Positions 15,712 through 24,560 of a DNA stretch of 49,210 nucleotides are shown piece after piece (the first letter of the stretch is position 1; each line of letters begins with the position of its first letter). The position numbers were made by a program, and so were the translations under genes. The notes under the pieces were generated by a model, which saw nothing but the letters and a program-made list of their open reading frames with translations, did no database searches and was not told the origin of the DNA. This DNA comes from CANCDA01 sp043757205. Its GTDB lineage: Bacteria > Pseudomonadota > Gammaproteobacteria > Burkholderiales > Burkholderiaceae_C. Location: positions 1-49,210 of the forward strand of contig JAYVPU010000255.1 in NCBI GenBank assembly GCA_043757205.1, given 5' to 3'.

Positions 15712-16611
15712 ATGACCGTCATCGCCGCAGCTAAAGTCGTCGCGCATCCCTGGGCGTTCGTGGTCCAGACCCTGAAAGCGTTTCGCGCCAACCAGGGCTT
15801 GCTGCTGGCCGGCGCGGTGGCCTATTACGCGCTGCTCTCGCTCGTGCCGATGATGATCCTGACCGTGGTCGCGTTGTCGCATGTGATCGATCAGGGCGTG
15901 TTGCTGCAGACCGTGGGCCGCTACCTCGAATGGCTGGTGCCGGGGCAGTCCGGGGCTATCGTCGTCGAACTGGACAGTTTTCTGGCCCACCGCGAGGTGC
16001 TCGGCTGGGTCTTGCTGCTGACCATGCTGTTCTTCAGCTCGCTGACCTTCACCGTGCTGGAGAACGCGATGTCGGTGATCTTTCACCACCGGGTGGCGAT
16101 ACAGCGGCGCCACATTCTGGTCTCGGCCCTGATCCCGTACGTCTTTATCCTCGCGCTCGGGTTCGGGCTGCTGCTGGTGACCGTGGTGGCCGGCAGCCTA
16201 CAGGTGCTGGGCCAGGAACATATCGAGTTGCTCGGGCGTAGCTGGTCCCTCAGTGGCGCATCGCGCCTGCTGCTCTACCTGCTCGGTCTGGGGGGCGAGA
16301 TTGCCCTGCTGACCTCGATTTACCTGGTCATGCCGGTGGGTCGGCTGTCGCTGTCCCACGCGCTGCTCGGTGGCGTGACGGCGGCCTTGCTGTGGGAGCT
16401 CTCGCGCCATGCGCTGGTGTGGTACTTCGCCACGCTGTCGCAGATTGGCCTCGTCTAGGGTTCGCTCACCACAGCGATCGCGGTGCTGCTCAGCCTGGAG
16501 CTGGCGGCGACCCTGTTGCTGCTGGGTGCGCAGTTGATCTCCGAATACGAGCGACTGGACCGGGGCGAGCCAGGGGTCGTCACGCCACCGTTCACGACCG
16601 ATCAGGGATGA
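15712..16611 (+). pseudogene. YihY/BrkB-family inner-membrane protein, interrupted by an amber codon
   Basis: Read through one TAG at 16456-16458, the frame encodes 299 codons of a UPF0761 (YihY/BrkB) protein: LLAGAVAYYALLSLVPMMILTVV near residue 27, SLTFTVLENAMSVIFHHR near 109, YLVMPVGRLSLSHALLGGVTAALLWE near 205, and, beyond the stop, GSLTTAIAVLLSLELAATLL and GAQLISEYERL, the usual C-terminal part. The stop stands where relatives have Tyr in a VYGSL-like motif, so a TAC or TAT to TAG change is the simplest explanation. The product as written ends at residue 248, before the last helix. Family members are six-helix membrane proteins of unclear role, first described through virulence and ribonuclease BN mislabelling. 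The gene lies between two 75-bp direct repeats and is strongly GC-rich. Confidence 0.85.
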
Positions 16612-16633
16612 GCGCCTAGAGCACGCCCGGCGC

Positions 16634-16708
16634 GCTACAAATTCAATAGCTACTTACGCACATGTCGATTGGCTTAACGGCGGATATGGCACTGGTTTTG
16701 TCATAATC
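16634..16708 (+). repeat. 75-bp direct repeat, right copy
   Basis: This is the second copy of the block at 15593-15667, in the same orientation. It ends four bases before the ATG of the MFS gene at 16713, so it supplies that gene's immediate upstream region. The final TTTTGTCATAATC could act as part of a promoter. The left copy lies 44 bp before the yihY-like gene. Confidence 0.85.
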
Positions 16709-16712
16709 AATC

Positions 16713-17981
16713 ATGCCTGACCCCCTCAAACGCGCACCCGAATCCGGAGCTCAGTCCGCGCCCCTATCCGCGTCCCATTTGATCGGCTGGCTCTCGCTGG
16801 CACAGCTCATCACCTGGGGCAGTGTCTTCTACACCTTTGCGCTGTTGATGGAGCCTATAGAGCGCGAGCTGGGTCTGAGCCGCGCGCAAGCGTCCCTGGG
16901 TTTTAGTTTGGCCCTGCTGGCCGAGGGGCTGCTGGCCTACCCGGTGGGGCGCTGGATCGACCGTGGCCATGAACGCGTGGTGATGGCGGGGGGCTCTTTG
17001 CTGGTGGGCGCTTGCCTGCTGCTGCACAGTGGCATCAGCAGTGCCCTGGGCTTTTACGCGGTGTGGCTCGGGCTGGGCGCAGGGCTGGCCGTCACGCTTT
17101 ACCCGCCTGCGTTTGCGGTACTCACGCGGCGCTATCCGCATAACTTTCGGCGCGCCATCATCACCTTGACCTTTCTGGGTGGCTTGGCCAGCACCGTCTT
17201 CATTCCCCTGTCAGCTTGGTTGATCGCCACGGTGGGCTGGCGACATGCGCTGTGGGTGCTGGCGGCGATGCATCTGTTCATTTGCGCACCGCTGCACGCC
17301 TGGCTGCTGCGCCATGCGCCTGTCGCTGGTGAGCCCGCACGCAGTTCAGCGAACCCGCAGACTCCGGGCCACGCCAAAGTGTCGCGCTCTGCGCTGAGGC
17401 AGCACTTGTGGAGTGCTCCCTTTGTATTGATCGGTGCGTTCATCGTGTTGCTGATGGCCGCCACCGCTGCATTGCCCGCGCACTTGGTGAGTCTGCTGCG
17501 TGAAAACCAGTTGCCCGAGGCCTGGGTGCTTACGACTGTGGCCAGCATTGGCGTGTTGCAAGTGCTGGGGCGGGCGCTGATGTATTTCTTTGAACACCAT
17601 CTGGATTTGCACCAGGTGAATCGGTTTGTCCCCACCTTGATTCCGCTGGGCTTGACCGCGCTCTTGATCGCACCGATGTGGGAGAACACCCACGCATTCT
17701 GGGTGATGCTGTTTGTGCTGTTGTATGGCCTGGGCAACGGCATGCTCACCATCGTCAAGGGCACCGCCGTGGCCGAGTATGTGAACCGAGACCACGTGGC
17801 CACACTCAACGGCGCGCTGGGCCTGCCCACAGCGCTGGCACGCGCCGCCGCGCCGCTGCTCATGGGCTGGCTGTGGAGCCCGCAGTTGGGCTACAGCTCA
17901 GGTCTGTGGCTGTTGCTGATCACCAGCTTGCTGGGCGTGGCCGCGTTGATGGCGGCGCAGCGCTTATCAACACGGGGTTAA
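16713..17981 (+). CDS. Major facilitator superfamily transporter
   Basis: A 422-residue protein with about twelve membrane segments. The first half begins LIGWLSLAQLITWGSVFYTFALLMEPIERELGLSRAQ, a start I recall from MFS permeases related to the monocarboxylate/oxalate-formate transporter group. The loop after helix 2 has GRWIDRGHER, a weak form of the MFS A-motif, and VGWRHALWVLAAMH (about 172-185) matches the middle of the family. The substrate is unknown. The ATG is four bases after the right copy of the 75-bp repeat and lacks a clear Shine-Dalgarno sequence, so the transcript may be nearly leaderless. The gene ends in another dispersed repeat. Confidence 0.85.
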   Translation: MPDPLKRAPESGAQSAPLSASHLIGWLSLAQLITWGSVFYTFALLMEPIERELGLSRAQASLGFSLALLAEGLLAYPVGRWIDRGHERVVMAGGSLLVGACLLLHSGISSALGFYAVWLGLGAGLAVTLYPPAFAVLTRRYPHNFRRAIITLTFLGGLASTVFIPLSAWLIATVGWRHALWVLAAMHLFICAPLHAWLLRHAPVAGEPARSSANPQTPGHAKVSRSALRQHLWSAPFVLIGAFIVLLMAATAALPAHLVSLLRENQLPEAWVLTTVASIGVLQVLGRALMYFFEHHLDLHQVNRFVPTLIPLGLTALLIAPMWENTHAFWVMLFVLLYGLGNGMLTIVKGTAVAEYVNRDHVATLNGALGLPTALARAAAPLLMGWLWSPQLGYSSGLWLLLITSLLGVAALMAAQRLSTRG

Positions 17982-17990
17982 GCGCAGCCG

Positions 17991-18091
17991 AGTGCGCGAA
18001 CGTGGGGGTCAGTCGCAGCGCAGGGCCGCCCCAAGCAAGGCTAGCCCCCTCGGGGGGCAGAAAGCGACACGCAGTGCGCGAACGTGGGGGT
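17991..18091 (-). repeat. Dispersed intergenic repeat, third copy, with a 19-bp direct duplication
   Basis: The reverse complement of 18018-18091 matches the copy at 4413-4488. It contains a hairpin (AGCCCCCT and GGGGGGC) and the GGGCCGCCCCAAGCAAGG block. Its distal end, AGTGCGCGAACGTGGGGGT, occurs twice exactly, at 17991-18009 and 18073-18091, which suggests a partial duplication of the element. It fills the space between two convergent genes. Confidence 0.75.
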
Positions 18092-18092
18092 G

Positions 18093-18851
18093 TCAGTTCG
18101 CCGGGCGTATCGCATCGCCCTCCACCACCACCTTGGCCCCGACGGATGCATGCACGGCTTGCTCAAAGCTGCGCATGCTGCCATCGTCCATGCGCACATC
18201 GATTTGGTACACGGTTTCTTTTTTCATTTTTTTCTCGACTGCATTACCGGCAAAGCCACCACCGATGGCTCCCAAGAGGGTGGCAATGGTCTTGCCGTCG
18301 CCGCCCCCCACCTGGTTGCCCAGCACGCCACCCAGGACGCCACCAGCAATCGCCCCGGTGCCGCTACCGGCCCCGTCACGCTGAATCGGGGTGACGTTGG
18401 ATACCGTGCCGCAGTTCAGACACACCGGCTTGGGGGCGGGTGGCGGGGGAGCGAGCACTTGAGGTGCCTGGGCCATCGGTGCACCAGCAGCGATCGGCGC
18501 AGGGCTGGGGGCGTGGGTTTGCGTTGGGCCGGTTGCGGATTTGCTGGCCACAGTGGCCGGTTTCACGACGATGGTGGCCTTTTTCTCCGTGACGGGTATG
18601 CCGTCTTTTTTCTCGGTCAGCACCGGACTTGGGGCCGGTGTTGCGAGTATTGCGGCCACTGGGACGGGTGACTCCACCAGTGTGGGCAGGGTGCTCGCAC
18701 CCGACTCCACCGATCGGGTGGGCCCGCGCATCAAGTAGCCGCCCATGGCCACCACGATAGCGCCCAGCACGGCCACGACAGCCCACAAGGCCTTGTTGGC
18801 GCTGGCAGCGGCGGGAGGGGTTAGAGGAGAAGTGTCAAGTGAACGGCTCAT
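18093..18851 (-). CDS. Glycine-zipper 2TM domain protein (SlyB/Rickettsia 17-kDa type)
   Basis: A 252-residue protein. A membrane helix near residues 20-42 (ALWAVVAVLGAIVVAMGGYL) anchors it. A long Pro/Ala/Ser/Thr linker follows (about 45-140), then CLNCGTVSNVTPIQRDGAGS and the glycine-zipper region TGAIAGGVLGGVLGNQVGGG...AIGGGFAGNAVEKKMKK (about 163-208), and a short beta domain (YQIDVRMDDGSMRSFEQAV...VVVEGDAI). The CxNCGTV start before the zipper is typical of this group. Related proteins are outer-membrane or envelope proteins with structural or stress roles. An AAGGAA site precedes the ATG. It lies downstream of metH but is transcribed separately by spacing. Confidence 0.85.
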   Translation of the reverse strand: MSRSLDTSPLTPPAAASANKALWAVVAVLGAIVVAMGGYLMRGPTRSVESGASTLPTLVESPVPVAAILATPAPSPVLTEKKDGIPVTEKKATIVVKPATVASKSATGPTQTHAPSPAPIAAGAPMAQAPQVLAPPPPAPKPVCLNCGTVSNVTPIQRDGAGSGTGAIAGGVLGGVLGNQVGGGDGKTIATLLGAIGGGFAGNAVEKKMKKETVYQIDVRMDDGSMRSFEQAVHASVGAKVVVEGDAIRPAN

Positions 18852-18979
18852 TTTTATTTCCTTTTAAGAGTCTGTGGACCAACGCCAAAGACTTTCTAAG
18901 CTTAACAACGCTCAGCGCATCTAAAAGTAAACAAAGCCCGCGACCATAGCAAGCCATACACGTAACATTTCGTAAGCGC

Positions 18980-21742
18980 TCACAAATTGGGGGCCAGCAG
19001 ACGCTGCAACAGCGCCTCACTCAAGCCGCGCCGCTGGGCCTGGTCCTTGAGTTGGTCTTCACCAATCTTGCCCACGTTGAAGTAGGTGCTTTGCGGGTGC
19101 GCGAAGTAAAAGCCACTGACACTGGCCGCTGGCGTCATGGCCATGCTCTCGGTCAGGCCCATGCCGATCTCGTCGCATTGCAGCAGCTCAAACATCGCCG
19201 CTTTAACACTGTGGTCTGGGCAGGCCGGGTAGCCGGGCGCGGGGCGAATGCCCTGGTACTTTTCAGCAATCATGGCTTCATGGCTCAAGGCCTCATCTGC
19301 CGCGTAACCCCACAGATCGGTGCGTACCCGGTGATGCAGGCACTCGGCAAAGGCCTCGGCCAGCCGGTCGGCCAGGGCCTTGAGCATGATGGCGGAGTAG
19401 TCGTCATGGTCGGCCATGAACTGCTGCTCTTTTTTCTCTGTGCCAATGCCTGCCGTCACAGCAAACACGCCCACGTAATCATTACCCACCCCTTTCGGGG
19501 CCACAAAATCGGCCAAGCAGCGGCTGGACCGCATCACGCCATCCACCATCTGCTTTTCGGTTTGCTGACGCAGGCCGTGCCAGACCAGCGCGACCTTCGT
19601 GCGACTCTCGTCGGTATAAAGCTCGATGTCGTCGTCATTCACGCTGTTGGCTGGGTACAGGCCGATCACGGCATTGGCGGTCAGCCAGCGGCCTTCGATC
19701 AGGCGCTTGAGCATGGCCTGACCATCGGCCAACACGCGCACGGCCTCGGCGCCCACCACCTCGTCTCTCAATATCGCGGGGAAGGGGCCCGCCAAGTCCC
19801 AGGTCTGAAAGAACGGGCCCCAGTCGATGAATTTGGCCAGCTCGGCCAAGTCAAAGTTTTTGAACACGCGCCGACCAATGAACTTGGGCGTAGGCGGGGT
19901 GTAGTGCGCCCAGTCCATCGGCGTCTTGTTGGCGCGTGCCTTTTGCAAAGGCCACAACGGCGTCTGTTTTTTATTGGCGTGCTGCTGGCGCACGCGCTCG
20001 TAGTCGGCATTGAGTTCGGCAATATAGTTCGGGGCCTTCTCCCCCAGCAGGGACTGCGCCACGCTCACGCTGCGTGAGGCGTCAGGCACGTACACGACCG
20101 GGCCTTCGTAATGCGGCGCAATCTTGACGGCGGTGTGCACGCGGCTGGTGGTGGCACCACCGATCAGCAACGGGATTTTGCGCAGACGGAAGTGATCGTC
20201 CTTTTGCATCTCGCCCGCCACGTATTGCATCTCTTCCAGACTCGGGGTGATCAGGCCAGACAGGCCCACAATGTCCACGCCCTCGACCTTGGCGCGCGCC
20301 AAAATTTCATGGCAGGGCACCATCACACCCAGGTTGATGACCTCGAAGTTATTGCACTGGAGCACCACCGTCACGATGTTCTTGCCGATGTCGTGCACAT
20401 CGCCTTTGACGGTGGCAATGATGATCTTGCCCTTGGTGCGCACGTCGCGCCCAGCGGCTTCGTCGAGCCGCTTTTCTTCTTCAATGTAGGGGATCAGGTG
20501 CGCCACGGCCTGCTTCATCACCCGCGCACTCTTGACCACCTGCGGCAAGAACATCTTGCCCTGGCCAAACAAGTCGCCCACGATGTTCATGCCGTCCATC
20601 AACGGGCCTTCGATCACATGCAGGGGTCGTCCGCCCTTGGCCAGAATCTCTTGGTACACCTCTTCGGTGTCCACGGTGATGAAGTCGGTGATGCCATGCA
20701 CCAACGCGTGCGAGAGGCGCTGCGCCACCGTCACGGGATGATCGGGCGTGCCACGCCAGTCCAAGCGGCGGCTCTCGTCCTTGGCCGCGCCTTTGGCGTT
20801 CTCGGCAATCTCGACCAGGCGCTCACCGGCATCCGCTCGACGGTTCAGAACGACGTCTTCGACACGCTCTCTGAGAACAGGCTCCAGATCGTCATAAACC
20901 CCCACCATGCCCGCGTTGACGATCCCCATGTCCATGCCCGCTTGGATGGCGTGGTAGAGGAACACGGTGTGAATCGCCTCGCGCACCGGGTCGTTGCCCC
21001 GAAAGCTGAAGGACACGTTGGACACGCCACCCGAGACCTTGGCCCCTGGCAGGTTGGCCTTGATCCAGCGCGTGGCCTCGATGAAATCGACAGCGTAGTT
21101 GTTGTGCTCTTCAATGCCGGTGGCAATGGCGAAGATGTTGGGGTCAAAGATGATGTCCTCGGGCGGGAAATCGACCTCGTCCACCAGGACGCGATAAGCG
21201 CGTTCGCAAATCTCGGTCTTGCGCGCGTACGTGTCGGCTTGGCCTTTTTCGTCAAACGCCATCACCACGGCCGCCGCGCCGTAGCGGCGCAGCAACTTGG
21301 CCTGGTGCTTGAAGGCTTCCGCCCCCTCTTTCATGCTGATGGAGTTGACGATGCCCTTGCCCTGGATGCAGCGCAAGCCCGCCTCGATCACGCTCCACTT
21401 GGAGCTGTCGATCATGATGGGCACGCGCGCGATGTCGGGCTCGGACGCAATCAGGTTCAAGAAGCGCACCATCGCGGCCTGGCTGTCCAGCATGGCCTCG
21501 TCCATGTTGATGTCAATGATTTGCGCACCGTTTTCCACCTGCTGGCGCGCCACCGCCAGCGCCTGCTCGAACTCGCCGTTCAGGATCATGCGGGCAAAGG
21601 CTTTGGAGCCGGTGACGTTGGTGCGCTCGCCGATGTTGACGAACAAACTGTCTTCAGCAATGCTCACCGGCTCCAGGCCGGACAGCAGCATGGGTGGTGG
21701 TGTGACGTTGACGAGAGAAATTTCTGAATCGATGCGGGACAC
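18980..21742 (-). CDS. metH: Methionine synthase, folate/cobalamin/activation half
   Basis: A 920-residue protein holding the last three modules of cobalamin-dependent methionine synthase. The methyltetrahydrofolate-binding barrel begins FVNIGERTNVTGSKAF (about 34-49). The cobalamin module carries DVHDIGKNIV, whose His near residue 450 should be the lower cobalt ligand. The C-terminal AdoMet reactivation domain has RPAPGYPACPDHSVK near 855. It passes the methyl group from folate through cobalamin to homocysteine, with the homocysteine barrel supplied by the protein at 33112-34158. I chose the GTG at 21742 because AGGTGAG lies just before it, and because upstream codons fall inside the SAH riboswitch. 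Expression should be raised by SAH through that riboswitch. Confidence 0.95.
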   Translation of the reverse strand: MSRIDSEISLVNVTPPPMLLSGLEPVSIAEDSLFVNIGERTNVTGSKAFARMILNGEFEQALAVARQQVENGAQIIDINMDEAMLDSQAAMVRFLNLIASEPDIARVPIMIDSSKWSVIEAGLRCIQGKGIVNSISMKEGAEAFKHQAKLLRRYGAAAVVMAFDEKGQADTYARKTEICERAYRVLVDEVDFPPEDIIFDPNIFAIATGIEEHNNYAVDFIEATRWIKANLPGAKVSGGVSNVSFSFRGNDPVREAIHTVFLYHAIQAGMDMGIVNAGMVGVYDDLEPVLRERVEDVVLNRRADAGERLVEIAENAKGAAKDESRRLDWRGTPDHPVTVAQRLSHALVHGITDFITVDTEEVYQEILAKGGRPLHVIEGPLMDGMNIVGDLFGQGKMFLPQVVKSARVMKQAVAHLIPYIEEEKRLDEAAGRDVRTKGKIIIATVKGDVHDIGKNIVTVVLQCNNFEVINLGVMVPCHEILARAKVEGVDIVGLSGLITPSLEEMQYVAGEMQKDDHFRLRKIPLLIGGATTSRVHTAVKIAPHYEGPVVYVPDASRSVSVAQSLLGEKAPNYIAELNADYERVRQQHANKKQTPLWPLQKARANKTPMDWAHYTPPTPKFIGRRVFKNFDLAELAKFIDWGPFFQTWDLAGPFPAILRDEVVGAEAVRVLADGQAMLKRLIEGRWLTANAVIGLYPANSVNDDDIELYTDESRTKVALVWHGLRQQTEKQMVDGVMRSSRCLADFVAPKGVGNDYVGVFAVTAGIGTEKKEQQFMADHDDYSAIMLKALADRLAEAFAECLHHRVRTDLWGYAADEALSHEAMIAEKYQGIRPAPGYPACPDHSVKAAMFELLQCDEIGMGLTESMAMTPAASVSGFYFAHPQSTYFNVGKIGEDQLKDQAQRRGLSEALLQRLLAPNL

Positions 21743-21745
21743 GGT

Positions 21746-21844
21746 CTCACCTGTTAAAAAATCAGGTGAGCGCCGTTGGGACATCCAAGCCTGACGCGGG
21801 CTTCCACATATGGAGAAAAAACCGCGCTGCAACGCTCCTTGGAT
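21746..21844 (-). promoter_or_regulatory. S-adenosylhomocysteine (SAH) riboswitch with SD-sequestering hairpin
   Basis: Read on the minus strand, the leader has the recognisable parts of the SAH riboswitch. A first helix pairs ATCCAAG and CTTGGAT (plus positions 21838-21844 and 21783-21789). GGAGCG and TTGC follow the helix. A second helix pairs CGCGG with CCGCG (21822-21826 and 21795-21799). AACGGCGCTC is positioned so that CGCTC (21768-21772) forms a pseudoknot with GAGCG (21833-21837). Right after it, CTCACCTG pairs perfectly with CAGGTGAG (21763-21770 and 21746-21753), which contains the ribosome binding site for the GTG at 21742. SAH binding should hold CGCTC in the pseudoknot and free the site, matching the ON-switch logic known for this class near methionine-cycle genes. 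Confidence 0.85.
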
Positions 21845-21932
21845 GGGTTGATTTTAGTAGGAAACGTCGCGAACTGATTTTTGATGCCAATCGATCGATC
21901 CGTATTGACGAAGCTTGTGTTCACCCCACTCC

Positions 21933-24560
21933 TTACTTGCAATCGTCTTCTTCAGCGAGAGGTTTTACGCGCGGTTTGGACTTCGGTTTGGGTTTGGCGA
22001 TAGACGGTGACGTCACGACCGGCGTGGTCGTGATTGACTTGGGTTTCGGCTTCACCAGAACTTTCTTGGGCACTTCGTTCGTGGGCTTCGGCTTGCGAAC
22101 GCACGCAATCTTCGGTAACTCGTACTCGGAGGGGACGGACTGTGACGGCTTGTCAGGGCAGAAACCCGTCAGGCACACCGCGGTGATGATGATCGGCGTG
22201 CAAGCGGGATCTCCCGGCAGGCACAGGGTGCCCGACGTGCAGCCGGGTGTGCCTGGAATGCACGTCGGTGGTGGGCAGGGCGGCTGTCCGGCCTGACCGC
22301 AAGCAGGGCAAGGGGGTTGCCCTGCTTGGCCGCACACAGGGCAGGGCGGCGTCGATGCCGTACCGCAAGTCTGGCAAGGACAGTCCGGCTGGCCGGGTTG
22401 GCCGCAAGCAGGAATCGTATCCCCGCAGCTTTGCGGCAAATCCACAGCCACGGTGACCGTGATGTCCTGGCCTGGATTGGCCAAGTCAGGTGTTTTGACC
22501 GTGTTGGTGATCTTGCCTTGCTGACACGTGTGTGTACTTTTGAAGCAGAACTCCAGCGGCGGTGCGTTGTAGTGCACTTCCAGCATGGGATGGTCCGTGG
22601 TGCCCATGCCCGGGTGTGCTGTGTATTCGATTTCTATTTTCAGGGTGTTGCTCAGCGTCTGCGCATCCACACTGCTGATGTCTGCCAGGGTCGTGTTGCT
22701 GGCAATCAAGTCTTTGGTGAACAAGACGGCATTGCTGCTGCTGTTCAGCACCCTGACGATAAATTTGCTGTAGTTGGCAAGAGGGGCACCCGTGACCGCC
22801 ACGCTGGTCCAGTGAAAGGGCTTGGGGCCAGAGCAGTATTGCAGGGGTTGGAACAGCGTCCTGAATTTACCCGGGTCCGCATTGCAGGGCTTGGCCAGAC
22901 CGGTTTGTGGGTCAAGGTTGTTGGGGTCAAAATGCCACAGCTTGCTGGTGTGGCCGTAGGCCCAAATGCACCCTTGATTGTCGATGTTTGACCCGTAGTT
23001 CTGGGCCGATGTCGCCCCTGCCGCAATGGCGCCAAGCAGCCCAGAGCTACACGTGCTTTGTGTTGACCAGTTCCAGCACCAAGCACCGTCACGGGTGTCG
23101 CCTTGAGCGAGGCTGCCCACAAAGTAAGTTTTACCGGCCGCCATAGTTTCCAGCCCGGCACCGAGGTTCAAGCCCGGTAGCACCATGGGCAAGCCGGATG
23201 TTTGAGCCCCGGTAACAGTGTCGACACACAATTGCGCGGCTGGTGTCTTGCGCATGGTGCAAAGCGCTACCACGATACCACTTGGGTTGTAGTAAAAGAA
23301 GTTGCTGACGTTATAAATCGAGCCGTTTGAGAAGTTGTAGGGTGAACTTCCGGGCGTTGGGGCAGAGGTGTTCCAGCAGGCCGTTTTGGTGGTGGCATCA
23401 AAACAATTCGTGTATTTCAGTGCGCCATTGAGTGAGGTGATATAGAGCTTGGTGCCCAATACCTTGCCCGCCAATCGTCCGCCCCATGTCTGCCCGAGCG
23501 GTGAAGTAACGTGAATTTTGAGGGTGCTCGAAGGAATCTTGAAGTTGCTACCGACACAGGGCAGCATGCCCGAGCTTAAGTTGGCGCAGTAGAGTGCGCC
23601 ATCGTAAGCCGCCGCGTAAAGCTCGTTCCCGATGCGCCATGGGCCATGGATAAAGATGCCAGGCACCTTGGGTCCGAACGGGGTGAACCCGCATTTAGTG
23701 TCAGTCTCCAAATTGACGCAGCCGATGCCGATACCGGCGGGGCCTTGCGATGCGTAATAGATATTTCCGTTGTCAATGACGTATTCCATGTTGGTGTTCG
23801 TCGTTTCGGATTGGTTCGCTGACCCGTCACCGGCCGGCAGTGTTTTTCCCGTTCCCCAGCCTACACAAGACATCCCCGTCGTTAGATCGACGCATTTGAA
23901 ACTGGCAACGCCAGGGGCTTCGTGGTGATTCATGATGTAAATGCGTGGCCCCGATGGCGCAGACACCTTGGTGTAGGGGATCGGCTGGTAGCCGTCGCCT
24001 GAGCCGCTGATGGCGATCGAAGAACTTAACGGGGCAGGAAATGGGGCCGTCATCACACCATGCGGTGCAACGCTGGTACCCGACCACTTCGCATAGTTAT
24101 CCACTGGAGCCGTTGAGTTGGTGGTGCCAGTCCAGCCAAGTGGCTGTTGCAGAGAAGCTGGAAGGATGGTCGCGATGGGGCCGTCTATCACCGTCACGTT
24201 AGGTTGCGTCACGCCGGTGTTGTTGGCGTATTGAACGACCCAGTCAATGGTGTAGTTGCCGCCGCTGGTCGAACTGACGTTGCTGGCTTGTTTTTGCAGC
24301 GTCGGCGGTTGTTTGGGTGGGTTAACTGCGACTAAGTTCTTGAGTGCACTGAAGAGGCCCGTCAAGTTGAATGGGTTGCCAATTCCGCCTCCTTGGCGGG
24401 GTTGTTCGATTTTTGGCGTAGCAATTGCCCCTGGCTGTGCCAGCGCCGGACTGCCCCAAACGACGCTTCCAGCCAGTATCGTGCCGATGCACAGGCGGAC
24501 ACCCACTGAATACAGTGGGTACTGGCTGAACCGGCTGAGCAGTGATGACGACGTGTTCAT
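21933..24560 (-). CDS. Large secreted protein with Cys-paired blade-like repeats and a CGQxGQPPCP tail
   Basis: An 875-residue protein that I cannot name. A signal peptide ends SPALA-Q near residue 42. A Gly-rich segment and GLFSALKNL follow. Residues about 85-140 (YTIDWVVQYANNTGVTQPNV) resemble a DUF11-type beta-sandwich. About 190-560 has repeated units with paired cysteines of the form C-(V/A)(D/N)L-xT-x-C (FKCVDLTTGMSC, GCVNLETDTKC, YCANLSSGMLPC and more), like propeller blades. Near 710-770 lies a repeat of CGQAGQPPCP type, and the end is Lys/Pro-rich with VKPKPKS motifs. The ATG at 24560 overlaps the stop of the upstream gene (ATGA) and follows GGAGGC, so the two are translationally coupled. 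A surface or matrix role is inference. Confidence 0.7.
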   Translation of the reverse strand: MNTSSSLLSRFSQYPLYSVGVRLCIGTILAGSVVWGSPALAQPGAIATPKIEQPRQGGGIGNPFNLTGLFSALKNLVAVNPPKQPPTLQKQASNVSSTSGGNYTIDWVVQYANNTGVTQPNVTVIDGPIATILPASLQQPLGWTGTTNSTAPVDNYAKWSGTSVAPHGVMTAPFPAPLSSSIAISGSGDGYQPIPYTKVSAPSGPRIYIMNHHEAPGVASFKCVDLTTGMSCVGWGTGKTLPAGDGSANQSETTNTNMEYVIDNGNIYYASQGPAGIGIGCVNLETDTKCGFTPFGPKVPGIFIHGPWRIGNELYAAAYDGALYCANLSSGMLPCVGSNFKIPSSTLKIHVTSPLGQTWGGRLAGKVLGTKLYITSLNGALKYTNCFDATTKTACWNTSAPTPGSSPYNFSNGSIYNVSNFFYYNPSGIVVALCTMRKTPAAQLCVDTVTGAQTSGLPMVLPGLNLGAGLETMAAGKTYFVGSLAQGDTRDGAWCWNWSTQSTCSSGLLGAIAAGATSAQNYGSNIDNQGCIWAYGHTSKLWHFDPNNLDPQTGLAKPCNADPGKFRTLFQPLQYCSGPKPFHWTSVAVTGAPLANYSKFIVRVLNSSSNAVLFTKDLIASNTTLADISSVDAQTLSNTLKIEIEYTAHPGMGTTDHPMLEVHYNAPPLEFCFKSTHTCQQGKITNTVKTPDLANPGQDITVTVAVDLPQSCGDTIPACGQPGQPDCPCQTCGTASTPPCPVCGQAGQPPCPACGQAGQPPCPPPTCIPGTPGCTSGTLCLPGDPACTPIIITAVCLTGFCPDKPSQSVPSEYELPKIACVRKPKPTNEVPKKVLVKPKPKSITTTPVVTSPSIAKPKPKSKPRVKPLAEEDDCK

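Noticed and set aside
20111..21727. A 538-codon open frame antisense to metH
   Set aside because: It is His/Asp/Val-rich nonsense opposite a well-conserved methionine synthase and has no ribosome binding site or family match.
21746..21960. A cobalamin riboswitch before the cobalamin-dependent metH
   Set aside because: The leader is too short and lacks the B12-box sequence. The visible elements match the SAH class instead.
22255..22425. Repeated units near 22.3 kb considered as a CRISPR array
   Set aside because: The units are in frame, of unequal spacing and encode the CGQxGQPPCP protein repeats. There are no unique spacers.
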